Assembly (NCBI GenBank): GCA_025345505.1
Contig: JANVCC010000219.1
Span: forward strand, 743,513-807,512
Source of the DNA: Todiramphus chloris collaris
Lineage: Eukaryota; Chordata; Aves; Coraciiformes; Alcedinidae
Length of the DNA stretch: 64,000 nt
Direction: 5' to 3'
Position 1 is the stretch's first letter, and each line of letters opens with the position of its first letter. The position numbers and the translations under genes were made by a program. The notes beneath the pieces were generated by a model. The model saw only the letters and a list, made by a program, of their open reading frames with translations. It had not been told where the DNA came from and ran no database searches. Below are positions 31,259 through 43,229 of this stretch, piece after piece.

Positions 31259-34200
31259 AGGATGGTAAATAAAACCTCAGGTGACGGCTGGATCCATCTG
31301 GTGATGCTCCAAACGGCACCAGCCACGCGCTGCAGCATCTGAAGACCAAGGGAGAGCCTCATCCAGCCTTGGCTGCGATTTAGGTTGAACATTGCTCAAT
31401 TCCTTCAGCACTGTCCTGGTCCTAAGACAAAGAACAGGACATAGACCCAGATTTCCACTCAGCGTGCCCGGTCTGTAGGGGTGCAGTCCGATGCTGAGCC
31501 ATCTGACGAGGCTTTGCTCAGAGCCCCCGTGCAGCTCTTGGTCCTGCAGCTCAGCTCCGGCGCAACGACGCAGCCAGAACCCCGATGCCGATTTCCCCCC
31601 GCGGCACCGTTCTCCCGCAAGCCGCCTGACCTCCTGCCGGCTAAATCAGCAAAGCAAGAGATGCTTCTAGTAACCTTCTGATGCTAAAAAGTTAATCCTT
31701 CAATCCCAGCCTGGTGTAGCTGTCGGACACGAACATCAAAATCAGCTGCAGCGCGGGAACCCCGGGCTGGATGTGGCCAAGCCTTTCTCTGGAGCTTCTG
31801 CGAAGCGCTTTGCTCCCCGATGGCAATATCTAAATAATATTAATAATTAAGAGCTTAAGCCGGGCACGGATGTGCTTCCCAGGGGCTGCCACCACGCACT
31901 TAAGCAACGGTGCCCGAAGTGGCAGATGCCACCTCCTCTGCCTGATGGCCCCGGCAGCGGTGCCTGGGTCGAGAGGAGCGGCAGCGATGGCAGCAGGAGC
32001 CCTCCTCAATATTTAACCGCTGCTGATGGGCGAGGCGGGCTGAGATGCTACCAAAAAAAAGAAATGTCTGGACAGAGCAGAAAGCAGGGAGGTTGATTTC
32101 CTTTGGTGCCTGAGGTGTGGTGGGAAGAAACAAGCCGCTTTCTTAATTTTTCCTCTTTTTTTTCGATTAAAAAGTTGTGGTTTTGCCCTGTTCTGCCACC
32201 CAGCTGGTGATGGTGTGGAAAAGCTGGGTCAAGGCGCCTCCAAATTTCTGTGCTCACTGGGCAGCAGGGAGAAATCTTCCCCAGCGTCTCGGAAGTGAGA
32301 GGAGTGCTTCGAGTTTCGCGATGTTGTCAGTAATAATTAAGTGAGAAGTAGGAGGATGACTTGTGAAATAACTCTGGAAAAAAAAAAAAATGCATTGATG
32401 GGAAGAGAGACTCATTAGTCTGGAATGAAAATAAATGGCTTTTCCTGTAAATCTAGATTTCGGGGGCAAAGGCAGAGTTTACTTTCTCCTGCGACTACTG
32501 CAGCGCCGGCGTTGCGGAATAAAGCTCTTGCAGTGCCCGTATGGGTCGTGATCACTGCGGGGCAGGTGAGAGACATTAGAGAAGGGGGGGAAACTGCCAG
32601 GAGCCTGGTGTAAAAGTGTAAAAGTCACTGCAGACCATTGTCTAAAGAGGATGCCTCTGATAGTTGCTGTAAAACATAAGGATAAAAGAGAGAAAGCTCT
32701 TTTTTTTTCTCTCTAAGGACCGACACATCTTTAAGGCTGAATTCCCTGTTTTGTCTGTCCTCTCTGGGCTGCACTATTCTGGTTTAACCTGTTTAATTCT
32801 GTGAATTTAGAGACAGATTTAAGGTCTGGGTGCTCTCGCTCTTTGCCCTTCCCCTTTCCTTGTTTTGTTGGTTTTTTTTTCAGTGGGGGAGCAAAAGGCA
32901 GGGTTTTAGGGTGTATATGAAATGATGAGAGGTGTCCTGCTTGCCCCCAGTGACCCTTTGCTCTGCTTACCTGTTCGGATAGCATGCTTTTTTTCTCTCA
33001 GTTCGGATGATCCGTGTCTCTCCGTGCTGTCGGGGCAGGGAGCAGAATTAATTTTACATATCTGCCTCTCCTGTCAGTATTTGTGTCAGGAAAGCACTTG
33101 TGCAATTTCTTAGAGCAGTCACCGTCTCCCTTCGCTGACCTTTCCTTTCTTCCGTGGATGGAGCTTTTCTTCTTTAATATCCTCTGCAATCTTTGTTTCA
33201 GCCGCCGTTTAGTCTCTTACCGCTCTTTATAGCTCTCCTATCATCTCCCCAGCCTGCATCTGCATGTTCCATCAGGTGACTCCCTGCTCTGTAACCCCTG
33301 AGGGGCTGTCTGTGGTTCCTGCCCTGCATGGCAGTGCCCCGTGCTCCATACTCCAGCAGAAGAGCATCATTAGCAGGTGACTGTGTTCATTTATTTTAAA
33401 GCTGTTTTACTGCATAATTGCACTTGTCTTGAAGTGAGAACTGACTGTCCAAGAACACCTTGCAGACCAAAGTGCCACCCCGTGCCCTCTTCTCATGCCA
33501 CTTCCCATTGATGGAGCATCTTGCTTTTAACCATTGCCAAGTCCCTTGGAGCTACCGAAGTGACATGAAACCAGCTGTTGTTGCCTTTGGACCCAGTCCC
33601 AAGTCACAGTGACAGAGTGGCTGTAGCAGGAGCGTGTGGCATGGTTTGTGCCACTTGCCCCGACGATGCTGTCAGCCTGGTGGCACTACAGCCCTGGAGG
33701 CTGGTAGGCCATGCAGAGCTGTGTCTTTAACTTTCAGACTAGGAATTTCCTAGGAAACATTTTCCATTTTCTTTCTTGGTCTTTCCTCTCTATCACTTTA
33801 TTCCATTTATCCCAGTACTTCAGTACCAAGTTCTCATAAACACCAGGGAAAGAAGAAGTAATAGTTTGTAGTCATCATTTTTGGTAGAGGAATGTTTGAG
33901 GCCACTTTTTCCAGGAAGAAAGGAAATTACTGACTCCTCATTAAAAATTCAAAGCAATAAGGTTTTGTTGCTCTGGTGGCCATCCACAGGACCCAAACCC
34001 TCCTGGAGCTGTGTTGGCCCTTTTTGCCCTCTACATGCCGTGCATTCCTCGTGTCCGGATGCGCTGGGGTCTGGGAAGTCTCATTAGTTCCTCGTGACCC
34101 CTTTGGCTTTTTGCCATTTTCCCAATACTTCTGTCCTTAGAGGCATCCTCCTTTTCTCTCAGATTCCTGTGTTCAGCTTTCAGTTTAGGAAAAGATGCCT

Positions 34201-36319
34201 TGGCACAGGGCAATGGGAATAATTTTGGTGACTTTAATGGAGTTAGAGGAGCTGACTGGGAGTTTACTGGCTTCCCGATGGGAACAGACCTCTGTCTTCT
34301 CATTCAGCATCCCGATTAAGTGTGTTACCCTGCTTTTGGAGGCACCCCATCACCGTTCTCCAAGGGCAAGACCACAGAAAGGGAGACTGCACCTAAAAAC
34401 ACCCACTCTGGCTTTTTGCAAATAGTGCTTTAGGTTGTTAAGATGACATAGTGGAGACCACTCAGATAAACACCAAAAGCAACGATGAGTTGTCCTTGAA
34501 AAGCTCCGTGGGCGGTTCGTGAGGAAAGGGGAGATGCATCGACTTGGACAGCTACTTACAGAAAACAGATGTGCAACTTGGGAAACACAAGTGATAAATC
34601 TGAACCCATATGGCAGCCCTCTCGCAAGCATTTAGAGGCACGGGAGGCCACGAATGGCTCTCAGTTTCTCTTCTGAGAGAAGAACTCACCATCTCATCAC
34701 GCACGACGCCGGTGTGTCCCCCTCAACCTCTGCTCTTGTCGGACGGAGCAAACTGCACCCTACAGATGTTCCTTGGATGTTCCTCGTGTGCCATCACTGG
34801 GACAGGATTATGGGTTTTTTGCAGATGCCAGGACCGAAGGCACAAGCAGATCGTGTAGGATCTGTGCTGGTTTCTGCAGCTTCTGGGGGATGGCACTGCT
34901 GTGGGTGGCTTTCGGCAGCACCCTGACTTGGGGTGAATTTTAACTTGTCGCAAAGTCCAGTTCCTTGCCAAGAAAGGGACTTCTTGACGTGCTGTTTCGA
35001 GGGTCTCCGTGGCTTCTCTGCAAGGCTGAGGGATTTCTGCTTCCTCACTGCCAAAACAGGCAGGAGCCCTTAAGCAATGGATGTCTTGGAGGATGTTCTC
35101 CTTCAGGAGGACCCCCGTTCTGCTGGTTTGGACCTCAGCTCTTTTTCCCTTTATTTCCCCCCTTTCTCCTGCTTATAAAGAGGCAATTTCCAAGTGAACT
35201 GGAGACGTGGGGTTTTTTTTCTCATACCCATCTGAAAACTGCTTTTTAAGCAATTTGGGACTTAGTGGGCTGTGTAACCCTCTCCGGGTTGGAAAGCCTC
35301 TTCTGCAGTCCTCCGCCTCCTCTCAGCTCCTGGCACCTCCTCCTCACTGGCTCTTCTGAAGTCCTTTGTGTGGGAGTCTAATGGGTTTTATCGGTTATTG
35401 TCTTAAGTGCACAGTCTATGAAATTAGAGATTTTCCCCCACAATATCATAAGGAGATTAAAAAGAAAGCCCAGATTTGCGGGAAACAGAGAATTAATGCT
35501 TAATTTCTTCACTTTATAAAAAGTGAAGACTGTGGAAATACATCATAAGGAAGCGTTTGAAACTTTGGATCCCAGTTTAACCCAGTGGCTACCCTGTCAG
35601 AGTGGGTCGGGGGTTTTGCTGCTCTGGTATTTGGTTTGCAGAGATGACCTTGGTGCAGGTCCCCTGGTTTTTGTCATTACCTTGGTCATGCTGCTGATGC
35701 CTGGCTGGCTGGCATCCCTGTTACAGCAGCCCTGGACTGTTTGCTTTATTCCCATCTCCTTTTTGATGTGTTGCTGCACCCTAAATTAATTTCTTACCAG
35801 TCCCATTTGCAGCCCTGTGGAGTTGAGAAGGTCTCTGGAGGAAATTACCTTCTTAGCACTGGGAAACTTCACAATGTAGCTGTGGACAAATGGACATGAG
35901 CAAGGAAAAGATGTGCTGTGAAGTGATTAAGGAGTCTGGTGCTCTTTGCAGCCTAGCTGAAGTCCGTGTCCTCTTCCAGTGCTTGTTGAGAGTCCTGGCT
36001 TGGAAGGAAAAACCACAAAGCACTTACTGAGGCCACAGGTAGGAGGTCCCAGGCAGAGTTCTGGCTTGCCAGGGTTCATGGTTATCCTCCAGCAGCACCG
36101 CCCTGAGTCAAACACTTGTGTGGAAGCACACGTGGGGTCATCCAGGGACTCATTCTGCTCATGGAGCAGTGAGTCCCTGCTGTCTGTGACTGCTGGAGAG
36201 CAGCTGCTTCCCCTGGCCTCTCTGAGCCTTATGGTTTGGTGTGTGGGTTTTGGAGTGGGGTGAGCTGGATCATGAAGCTTGGCCTCCCACACGATATATG
36301 TTTTTTTAAATCTATATGT
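31259..36319. other. About 5 kb free of recognised repeats
   Basis: The longest stretch in the window without a CR1. It has T/A runs near 32370 (A13) and 32700-32710, and a CpG-rich part at about 31555-31625. No exon, RNA gene or mobile element could be supported. It might hold conserved non-coding elements. Confidence 0.4.
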
Positions 36320-36837
36320 CACAGAATATTATGTGTTGGCAGGGACCTCTGGAGATGCTCTGGTGCCACCCCCCTGCTCCAGCAGGGTCACCCAGAGCAG
36401 GGGGCCCAGGCTCGCAGTGTCCAGCCAGGTTGGGAATCTCTCCAGACAAGGAGACTCCACAGCCTCTCTGGGCAGCCTGGCACAGCCTCCCACACCCTCA
36501 CACCAAAGAACTTGCTCCTCCTGCTCAGGTGGAACCTCCTGGCTTCCAGTTGGTGCCCCTTGGTGCCCCTTGTCCTGTCCCTGGGCACCACTGAGCAGAG
36601 TCTGGCCCCAGGCTCTTGCCCCCCGGGGCCCTTTAGCTCTTGCTCAGCATTGCTCAGCTCCCCTCTCAGGCTGCTCTTCTCCAGCTGCACAGCCCCAGGG
36701 CTCTCAGCCTGTCCTGGCACTGAGATGCTCTAGCCCCGCAGCATCTTCAGAGCCTCTGCTGGACTCTCACCAGTGGTTCCCTGTCTCTTGAACTGGGGAG
36801 CCCAGAACTGGACCCAGTACTCCTCACTAGGGCAGAG
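36320..36837 (-). mobile_element. CR1 LINE 3' fragment, type A
   Basis: Begins CACAGAATATTATG, then GTTGGCAGGGACCTCTGGAG, GATGCTCTGGTGCCACCCCC and GCAGCCTGGCACAGCCTCCC, and ends in ORF2 at CCAGAACTGGACCCAGTACT. It follows the copy at 8829 almost base for base over about 500 bases, so both are young. Truncated just inside ORF2. Confidence 0.96.
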
Positions 36838-39742
36838 TTGATAGACAATGGTCTCTTGCAAATCTAATATGCTACCACTGATGTGCTGGCCAGAATTGCC
36901 TTGTCTTCTCCTGCTCCTCTCCCACCTCTCCATCTTGATACCTTGCACCTTATCCCGAAGGCTGAGAGTCATTTGGAGAGAAGCCATCCATCTGTCCTCC
37001 TAGTGTCCTGCTTGGGCTGGTGGTGCTGCTACCTCACTCGTGGTCCTGTGATGCTTCGGTGGAAAATCCCACCATGGTCTTCGGGGTTGCTCCTGGGACT
37101 TGGTGAGAAGCACATTTGTGAATGAAGGCAGAATAAATTCAGAAGTGATGACAGTTATGCCAAACTGCCTGGTAAAATGGCCTTGGTAATTGGAACAGGA
37201 GAGTCAAACGAGGATAAGAGGGCATCTGCTGACATGGGCAGGGCTGTAAATTACTGAGCGGACCTTTAGAACTTGTCTACCAAAGAGACTGGAACAACTG
37301 CTTAAGAAACTCGATGAAACCCTGTTAATTAACACATTTTTAAGATGATCCTGATCTCGCTTCACATGAACTGGTTAACCCTGACCTTCTTAGATATGTT
37401 TCTGATATTGCTGTTTTCTTGGGGTTAAAAGTAGGGTGTTTTTGTAACGCGAGGAAAGATTCTTCTCTTGTGCTTTGAGCTAAACAAGACTGACTCTGAA
37501 ATATCCCAAGAACCCAGAAGATGTGGGAGCTCAAATTCCCCTGGCATCCCCAGAAATGCCAGCTGCCATGCCTCCTGCTGAGTGCGAGCTGAGATGTCTT
37601 GCAGATGGAATGAAAGCACAGTTCCCGCGGTCGGTCCGCTCGGGTTCTCTCTGTCAGTGGCAGTGGTTTCGTTTAAGGGCAGGGCTGACTTGTGTCCTCC
37701 ACGTCCTGCTTGGCAGTGGAGCTCAGAGGACTTCCTTGGCTTGAAGGCAGCTGGGCATGTACAGAGATCCATGGCAGCCTCTCTCCAGCCTTTAGAAGAG
37801 TGGTTGCTGGTGGTCGATGTCCCGGCTGGTGCCATCTGACCCTTTGCTCCGGGTTGGAGCTGAGCCCTTGGCACAGGTCTGCAGGGTTTGTGGGACTCAT
37901 CCTGGAAGCAGTAGCTCCGGTACCTCCCACCTCCACCCACAGAGAACCCGCTCACTTCTGAGCTTTCTTCTTCCAGTGGAAATGGTAGAAAAAAGCATGG
38001 AAATCCTGCTGTCGGGGAGCCAGCGTTTGCGGTGGCAGTTGGCATCGCCGAGCACTGTTTGTATTGATTGGAGCAGAGGCAATTAAGAGCCTCCCACTGG
38101 TTTCACTGGAGGTTTTCCTGCATAAGGAGGCTTGAAGCAGAGGGGAGGACCATTAGAGCGTATAAACACCGCGCAGGCGAGCGCCCGGGCTCGGGAGGCA
38201 TCTCGCAGCCTCGTTGAAACCTGAAATATTTCTCGCTGCCTGGCAGAGGCCAACAAGAAGCGCACGTCTCAGCAAGGCGTCCCGTTGGCTTCGCAGTGCT
38301 AGCCTGGGAAGGGCTGAGGAGATGTGGAGCGAGACCAGAGCCCCCCTCACCGGGCTTCACCTCAGGGGGTTTTCTACAAAGCAAAGATGTCAAAACTTCC
38401 TCGTTCCTGGTCTTTCTCTTAAATCTCCCCGTAGCCCATGCAAGTCCTTCTTTCTGGTGGAAAATGATTTGTCTGAAGCTGTTGCTGTGCAAGGATCAAG
38501 GAGGCTCCGAGCCTATAAATTGTCTTCACAGAGGATTTTATGGTGTCTTCCCTCCTCTCCATCCCGTGCTCTGGGTTAGGTGTTGGCATTGGCCACGGGC
38601 TCAGTCCTTGGCCACCGGGACCTTCTTTCGTTCCCAGCTAGGAAGGAGTTTCCTGTATTTGCTGGCAAGGGTTCACTAGTGTGAAAAGGAAGAATTTGGG
38701 ATGGGTTGTAGGAAGTTAATTTGATCACTTGGCAGGAGAGCGGGCTAATCCGGTTCTCATGTGTTTCTTAAATCTGGGGAATTTTGCCTCCAAAGAAGAA
38801 AGAGGGTGGCAGCAAAGCAGTGCATTAACACAGCCCTTATTGTCCTGATGTCTTTAACATCTCTCTTTAAACGTGATACTCTGCAGTGGCCCTTGGAGAC
38901 CCCAAATCCTGTTTAGGTAAAGCAAACCTTGATGGAGCTGGGTGGTTCTGGTTCAGTAATGCGACTGGGAGAGGGCTGGTGTTGGGAACTGGTGAGAAGA
39001 GAGTAAAATGTGACCTCTTCTCACTCTTGCTACGACACCCCTTCTCTCTCGTGCAGAATTGCTTGCTGGAATTGCACTATTGGTGTTTTATCTCTTGGTA
39101 GTGTGGATGGGTGGCTGTCCGACTTCTCCTGCGATGCTGCCGAAGCTTTGGGGAGGGGGGGGAAGCCTCGGGTGTCCCCCAGCAATGCCACGTAGGGGGG
39201 TGGGCTGGAGCCCTGGGGGCTTGTGCGTGATGATGGTCCCGGGAAATCAGTGGGAGCTGGTGGCAGGGGGGTGGGCAGAGCTGGAGGAGGCTGTCAAGGA
39301 GGCACCAGTCACCTCTCCTGGCTTTAGAAGAGGTAGCACAGCCCTGGTGCTGTGCTGGGCCGGGCAGGTAGGATGTGACCTTCCACTCTGGCAGAAAAAG
39401 GCAGTTTGGAAATTGAAGAGGAATTGCAAAAATGCATCTACTTCCTTGAAGCAAAACAAACCAAACCACCCAAACTGGGTCTCGTTTTCACATTCAAATG
39501 GTGCCTTTGCTCGCCGTTCTAATTCTGCTGGCTTGAAAACTCATTTGCTGCTGTAATTGAGAAAAGGTGGAGGAAAACATGCATTTTGTTTTGCCTTCTT
39601 GTGCATTCAACAGCTTTGGGTCCACGCTCTGATTCTTCTGCTGAGGATTTAGTTTCCTTTGAGCAAGGGGCCAGGAGATGGGAGTAACACCTGGGAGCGC
39701 TCGAAACTCATCGCAGAAAATGAGGATGGCTCTGTAGGGTAG
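36838..39742. other. Single-copy sequence, nothing recognised
   Basis: No repeat family recognised. There is moderate CpG at about 38155-38290 and G-rich runs at about 39150-39230 (GGGGAGGGGGGGG and GGGGGGTGGG). No gene can be supported. Confidence 0.45.
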
Positions 39743-40785
39743 CACAGACTCACAGAATGGGGGGGGCTGGAAAGGACCTCTGGAGATCATCGAGTCCAAC
39801 CCCCCTGCCAGAGCAGGGTCACCCAGGGCAGCCCACACAGGAACAGAGCCAGGGGGGGCTGGAGAGGCTCCAGAGAAGGAGACTGCACAGCCTCTCTGGG
39901 CAGCCTGGGCCAGGCTCTGCCACTCTCAGAGTTTTTCCTCATGTTGAGGTGGAACTCCCTGTGTTCCAGTTTGTGACCACTGCACTTCACCCTATCCCAG
40001 GGCACCACTGAAAAGAGCCTGGCCCCTTCTGCCTGACCCCCACCCTGCAGATCTCTGTAACCGTTCATCAGATCCCCTCTCAGGCTTCTCTTCTCCAGGC
40101 TGAACAGCCCCAGGGCTCTCAGCCTTTCCCCATCAAGAGATGTTGCAGTCCCTTCAGCATCTTTGTATCCTCTGTTGGACTCTCTCCAGTATTTCCCTGT
40201 CCCTCTTGAACTGGGGAGACCAGAACTGGACCCAATGTGCAGATGTGGTCTCACTAGTGCAGAGTAGAGGAGGGGGAGAACCCCCCTTGACCTGCTGGCC
40301 ACACTCTTCTTTATGCCCCCCAGGAGACCATTGGCCTTCCTGGCCCCAAGGGCCCATTGCTGTCCCATGGAGAACTTAACTGTCCACCAGGACTCCAAGG
40401 TCCCTCTCCCTGGGGCTGCTTTCCAGAGGGTCTAACCCGAACCCACAGTGGTGCCTGGTGTTGTTCCTGCCCAGGTGCAGGACTCTGCACTGAACCGTGG
40501 TGAACTTCATCGGCTTTGCCTTTGCCCAGCTCTCCAGCCTGTCCAGATCTCCCTGGATGGCAGCACAGCCCTCTGGTGCATCGGCCACTGCTCCCAGTTT
40601 GGGATCATCAGCAAACTGGCTGAGGGTGCATTCTGTGCCTTCGTCCAGGTCCTTGATGAAGATGTGGAATAAGGGTGGACCCAGCGCTGACCCCTGGGGA
40701 ACACCGCTGCCCACAGCCCCCTGAGCTCTGCCCTTCAGCCCGTTCCCCACCCACCTCACTGGCACTCTCCTAGCCCGCCCAGTAC
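39743..40785 (-). mobile_element. Long CR1 LINE 3' fragment reaching the reverse transcriptase palm, type B
   Basis: About 1.04 kb. From the 3' tail (CACAGACTCACAGAATGG) through the 3' UTR and ORF2 C-terminus into the reverse transcriptase. Minus-strand translation reads GSGVPQGSALGPPLFHIF, DLDEGTECTLSQFADDPKLG, DRLESWAKAKPMKF, RVLHLGRNN and RERDLGVLVD, in the order expected of CR1 ORF2. Both catalytic aspartates of FADD are kept (about 40596-40621), but threonine after them is proline. A deletion seems to lie just upstream of GVPQGS, since the WRPVTS-type block is missing. It has no RT N-terminus and no endonuclease. Confidence 0.96.
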
Positions 40786-43108
40786 CGCAGTGCACAGGAG
40801 CAGCCCCTCTGCCCTCTGAAGCTTTCCCCTTTCTGCTTTGATCCACACCAGGAGAAAAGCCGTAGGGCTGGCAGAGCAGCAACAGAAGGCAAACGAGAGA
40901 CTGCAGGCAGTGCTGGTGGCTCCCAACCAGGCTGAGAGCAGGGCAGGTCCCTGGGCTGTGCACACCGGGCAGGAGGGGGCTGCCAGGGCAGGGCTTGGTG
41001 GCCACAGGGCCAGCCCTGGCCAGAAGACACCGAGTCCCGGCGTGCTGAGCCTCTCGTGTGCTTTAAGCTGTTTATTTTGCTGCTGAAGGATTTTATCATC
41101 TGTTTGAGTGGAAGCATCCAGAGAACATCTCAGTCTGAAATTTCCTCCTACCTGTACTAGAGAGAGAGAGTGCTTTAGATGTGGCAGATTTGCTGAGCAT
41201 CTCCTTAGGCACTGCCCGTGTATTTACCGATGTGGAGCGCAGGGTTTTTTGGGATGCCAAGCCCAGGTCCAAGGCCAGGTACAAAGCAGGGATGCAAACA
41301 GCTGTCTGGAAGGCTGGCTCTCAGCCATCGTGATATTCCTAACCACCATAATCCTGTGAGCCTTCGCTTCCTAATACGATAATGAGTCATTAAAGACTAA
41401 GGCTGGTTACTTTGGGGAGGGAGAGGGAGATTTGGGGTCTTTGGGTTGTGGTTTTTTTTTTCCCTTGCTGCTGGCTCTCCTTCCTGCCATGGCTAAGACA
41501 TTTCTCTTGGTTATTCTCCATTCATAAGATGCTGTTTCAGGAGTTAATGTTTTTAAAGGCTGTAAAAACACCAGTTTCTGAACGTTACGTGCCTTTTCCA
41601 GACAAGATGAGCTGGTTTACTCTGTTCCCTGAGATACCAGCTTGCCCCACAGCCCTTAGGGGAGGAAAAAAAAAAAGCCTTGGGTATCAGCTAAGAAAGA
41701 GCATGGTGATGGGAAAAGTGTTCCCGTGGCCACACGTGTGCTCTGCTCCCCGTTAGCACCCGGCAGGACGATGCTGTTTGAATGAAACTGTTGGAAGCAT
41801 CTTGCAGGCACCTCCATGCCTCGGGTCAAGGGCTCCCTGTGTCTCTTGGCAATCCCAGCGAGGAGATTTGTGTCGCGCGAAGTGCCAGGGCTGCTGAGGG
41901 GCAGGGAACCTGTTCTTGCTTGCTTGGAAAATAAAGCAATAATAGGGGAAAAAAAAATAATTTAAAAAAAAAAGTAGAGAAATGTTCCAGCCATTATTTG
42001 AAACCTCATTAACTTTGGGTTTGGGAGCACTCGGCAGCTTTGGGCTATATTCAGAATAAGGGCAGATACTGACCCAGCAGTGGAGGGAAGCCTGGATGCT
42101 TTTTTATTGCAAAATACCCCCTTTTTTTTTTTTTCACCTTCCTTTTCTCTGGTCAAAAATCTTGCAAAGTCAGGTCTGGAAGGAACCTGGAGCCATCTGC
42201 CTTACTGGGGCTATGGGAAAACAGCAGGGGTGTGTGTTCACTGTGCTGGCTTTAAGCTGTTTCACGCCGTTGCTGCTCTTGCCACAGCATTTGTGTGCTC
42301 CTCTTGGGGGGGGGGGGGGGGGGGGCAGAAGGATGGGCAAAAGACAAAGCCGTCGATCCAAGTCCGGCTGCCAAGCGACAGGAGCTGGCAAAAAGCAGCT
42401 TGTTTTCCGTGCTAAAAATGATTGAAATGCTCCTCCTTAGAGGAGCAAAAAAAGGAAGGGTTTTCCCCAGATGTCAGCAGCAGTCTCCTCTAGCAGCACA
42501 TCTGGGGGCAGGGGTTAGTGCAGAGCATGGAGGTCATCTCTGGTCCCTCCCATGCTGGGTGGCTCTCACGTGGGCTCTGCCATCATTCTGCCACCCTGTC
42601 ACGTGCGTCCCGACGCTGCGGACGGCCACCAAAAAGCTGCTGTGGGCACGGTGGAGCTGGAGGTGAGGTGGGATGTGGCGATGTGGTGGTTGAAGGCAAC
42701 AGGAGGTTTGCAGAAGGTGACATGGGGATGAAGATACAATGCTCAGGCTGGCACAGGGCAGCACTTCCCCACAATGCCAGTTTTGCCTTTTTGTTCTCTT
42801 TGCTGGAATATGTGGATTTTCTGGGGTTTTTTACCCTCCTTGTCTTCCCCGGGGCACAGCGGGTGATGCACAAAGGGATCTCTGCTGCCTTTGGCTGATA
42901 GAAATCTTGACAGCACCAAGACATTTCCACCATGGGGTGCACCTCAGCTGCTGCCAAGGCACAAAGAAACAGTGGAAACCAAAGATGGGGTGAACAAAGT
43001 GGAAAGCCCCATGGCTTGGGGTAGCTGAACTCCTCCTTCCAGCTCTTCCAGGCTCTGCTTTCCATGGCAGCACATCATAGGTCAGTACCTGCAAAGCCAC
43101 TCACTGGG
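40786..43108. other. Single-copy sequence with a G20 run
   Basis: No gene recognised. It holds a short AG run near 41160, A-rich runs at about 41949-41972, a T run at 42121-42134 and the G20 run at 42306. Confidence 0.5.
42306..42325 (+). repeat. Poly-G run, 20 bases
   Basis: Twenty consecutive G. Such runs can fold as intrastrand G-quadruplexes and are hard to sequence, so the exact length may be wrong. Confidence 0.95.
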
Positions 43109-43229
43109 CATCGCCTTTGGATGGTGACATCACCTTTGGATGGTGGCATCACCTTTGAATGGTGGCATCACCTTTGAATGGTGACATCACCTTTGGATGA
43201 TGGCATCACCTTCAGATGGTCCCATCACC
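43109..43229. repeat. 19-bp minisatellite, six units
   Basis: Six full units of the form CATCACCTTTGGATGGTGG at 43109, 43128, 43147, 43166, 43185 and 43204, plus a partial CATCACC at 43223. Units vary at two or three sites (GGATG or GAATG, GGTGG or GGTGA), and the last unit is the most diverged. No whole multiple of 3, so it is unlikely to be coding. Confidence 0.95.

Noticed and set aside
43109-43229. CRISPR-like array
   Set aside because: The 19-bp units are directly adjacent with no spacers, and the genome is avian. It is a minisatellite.
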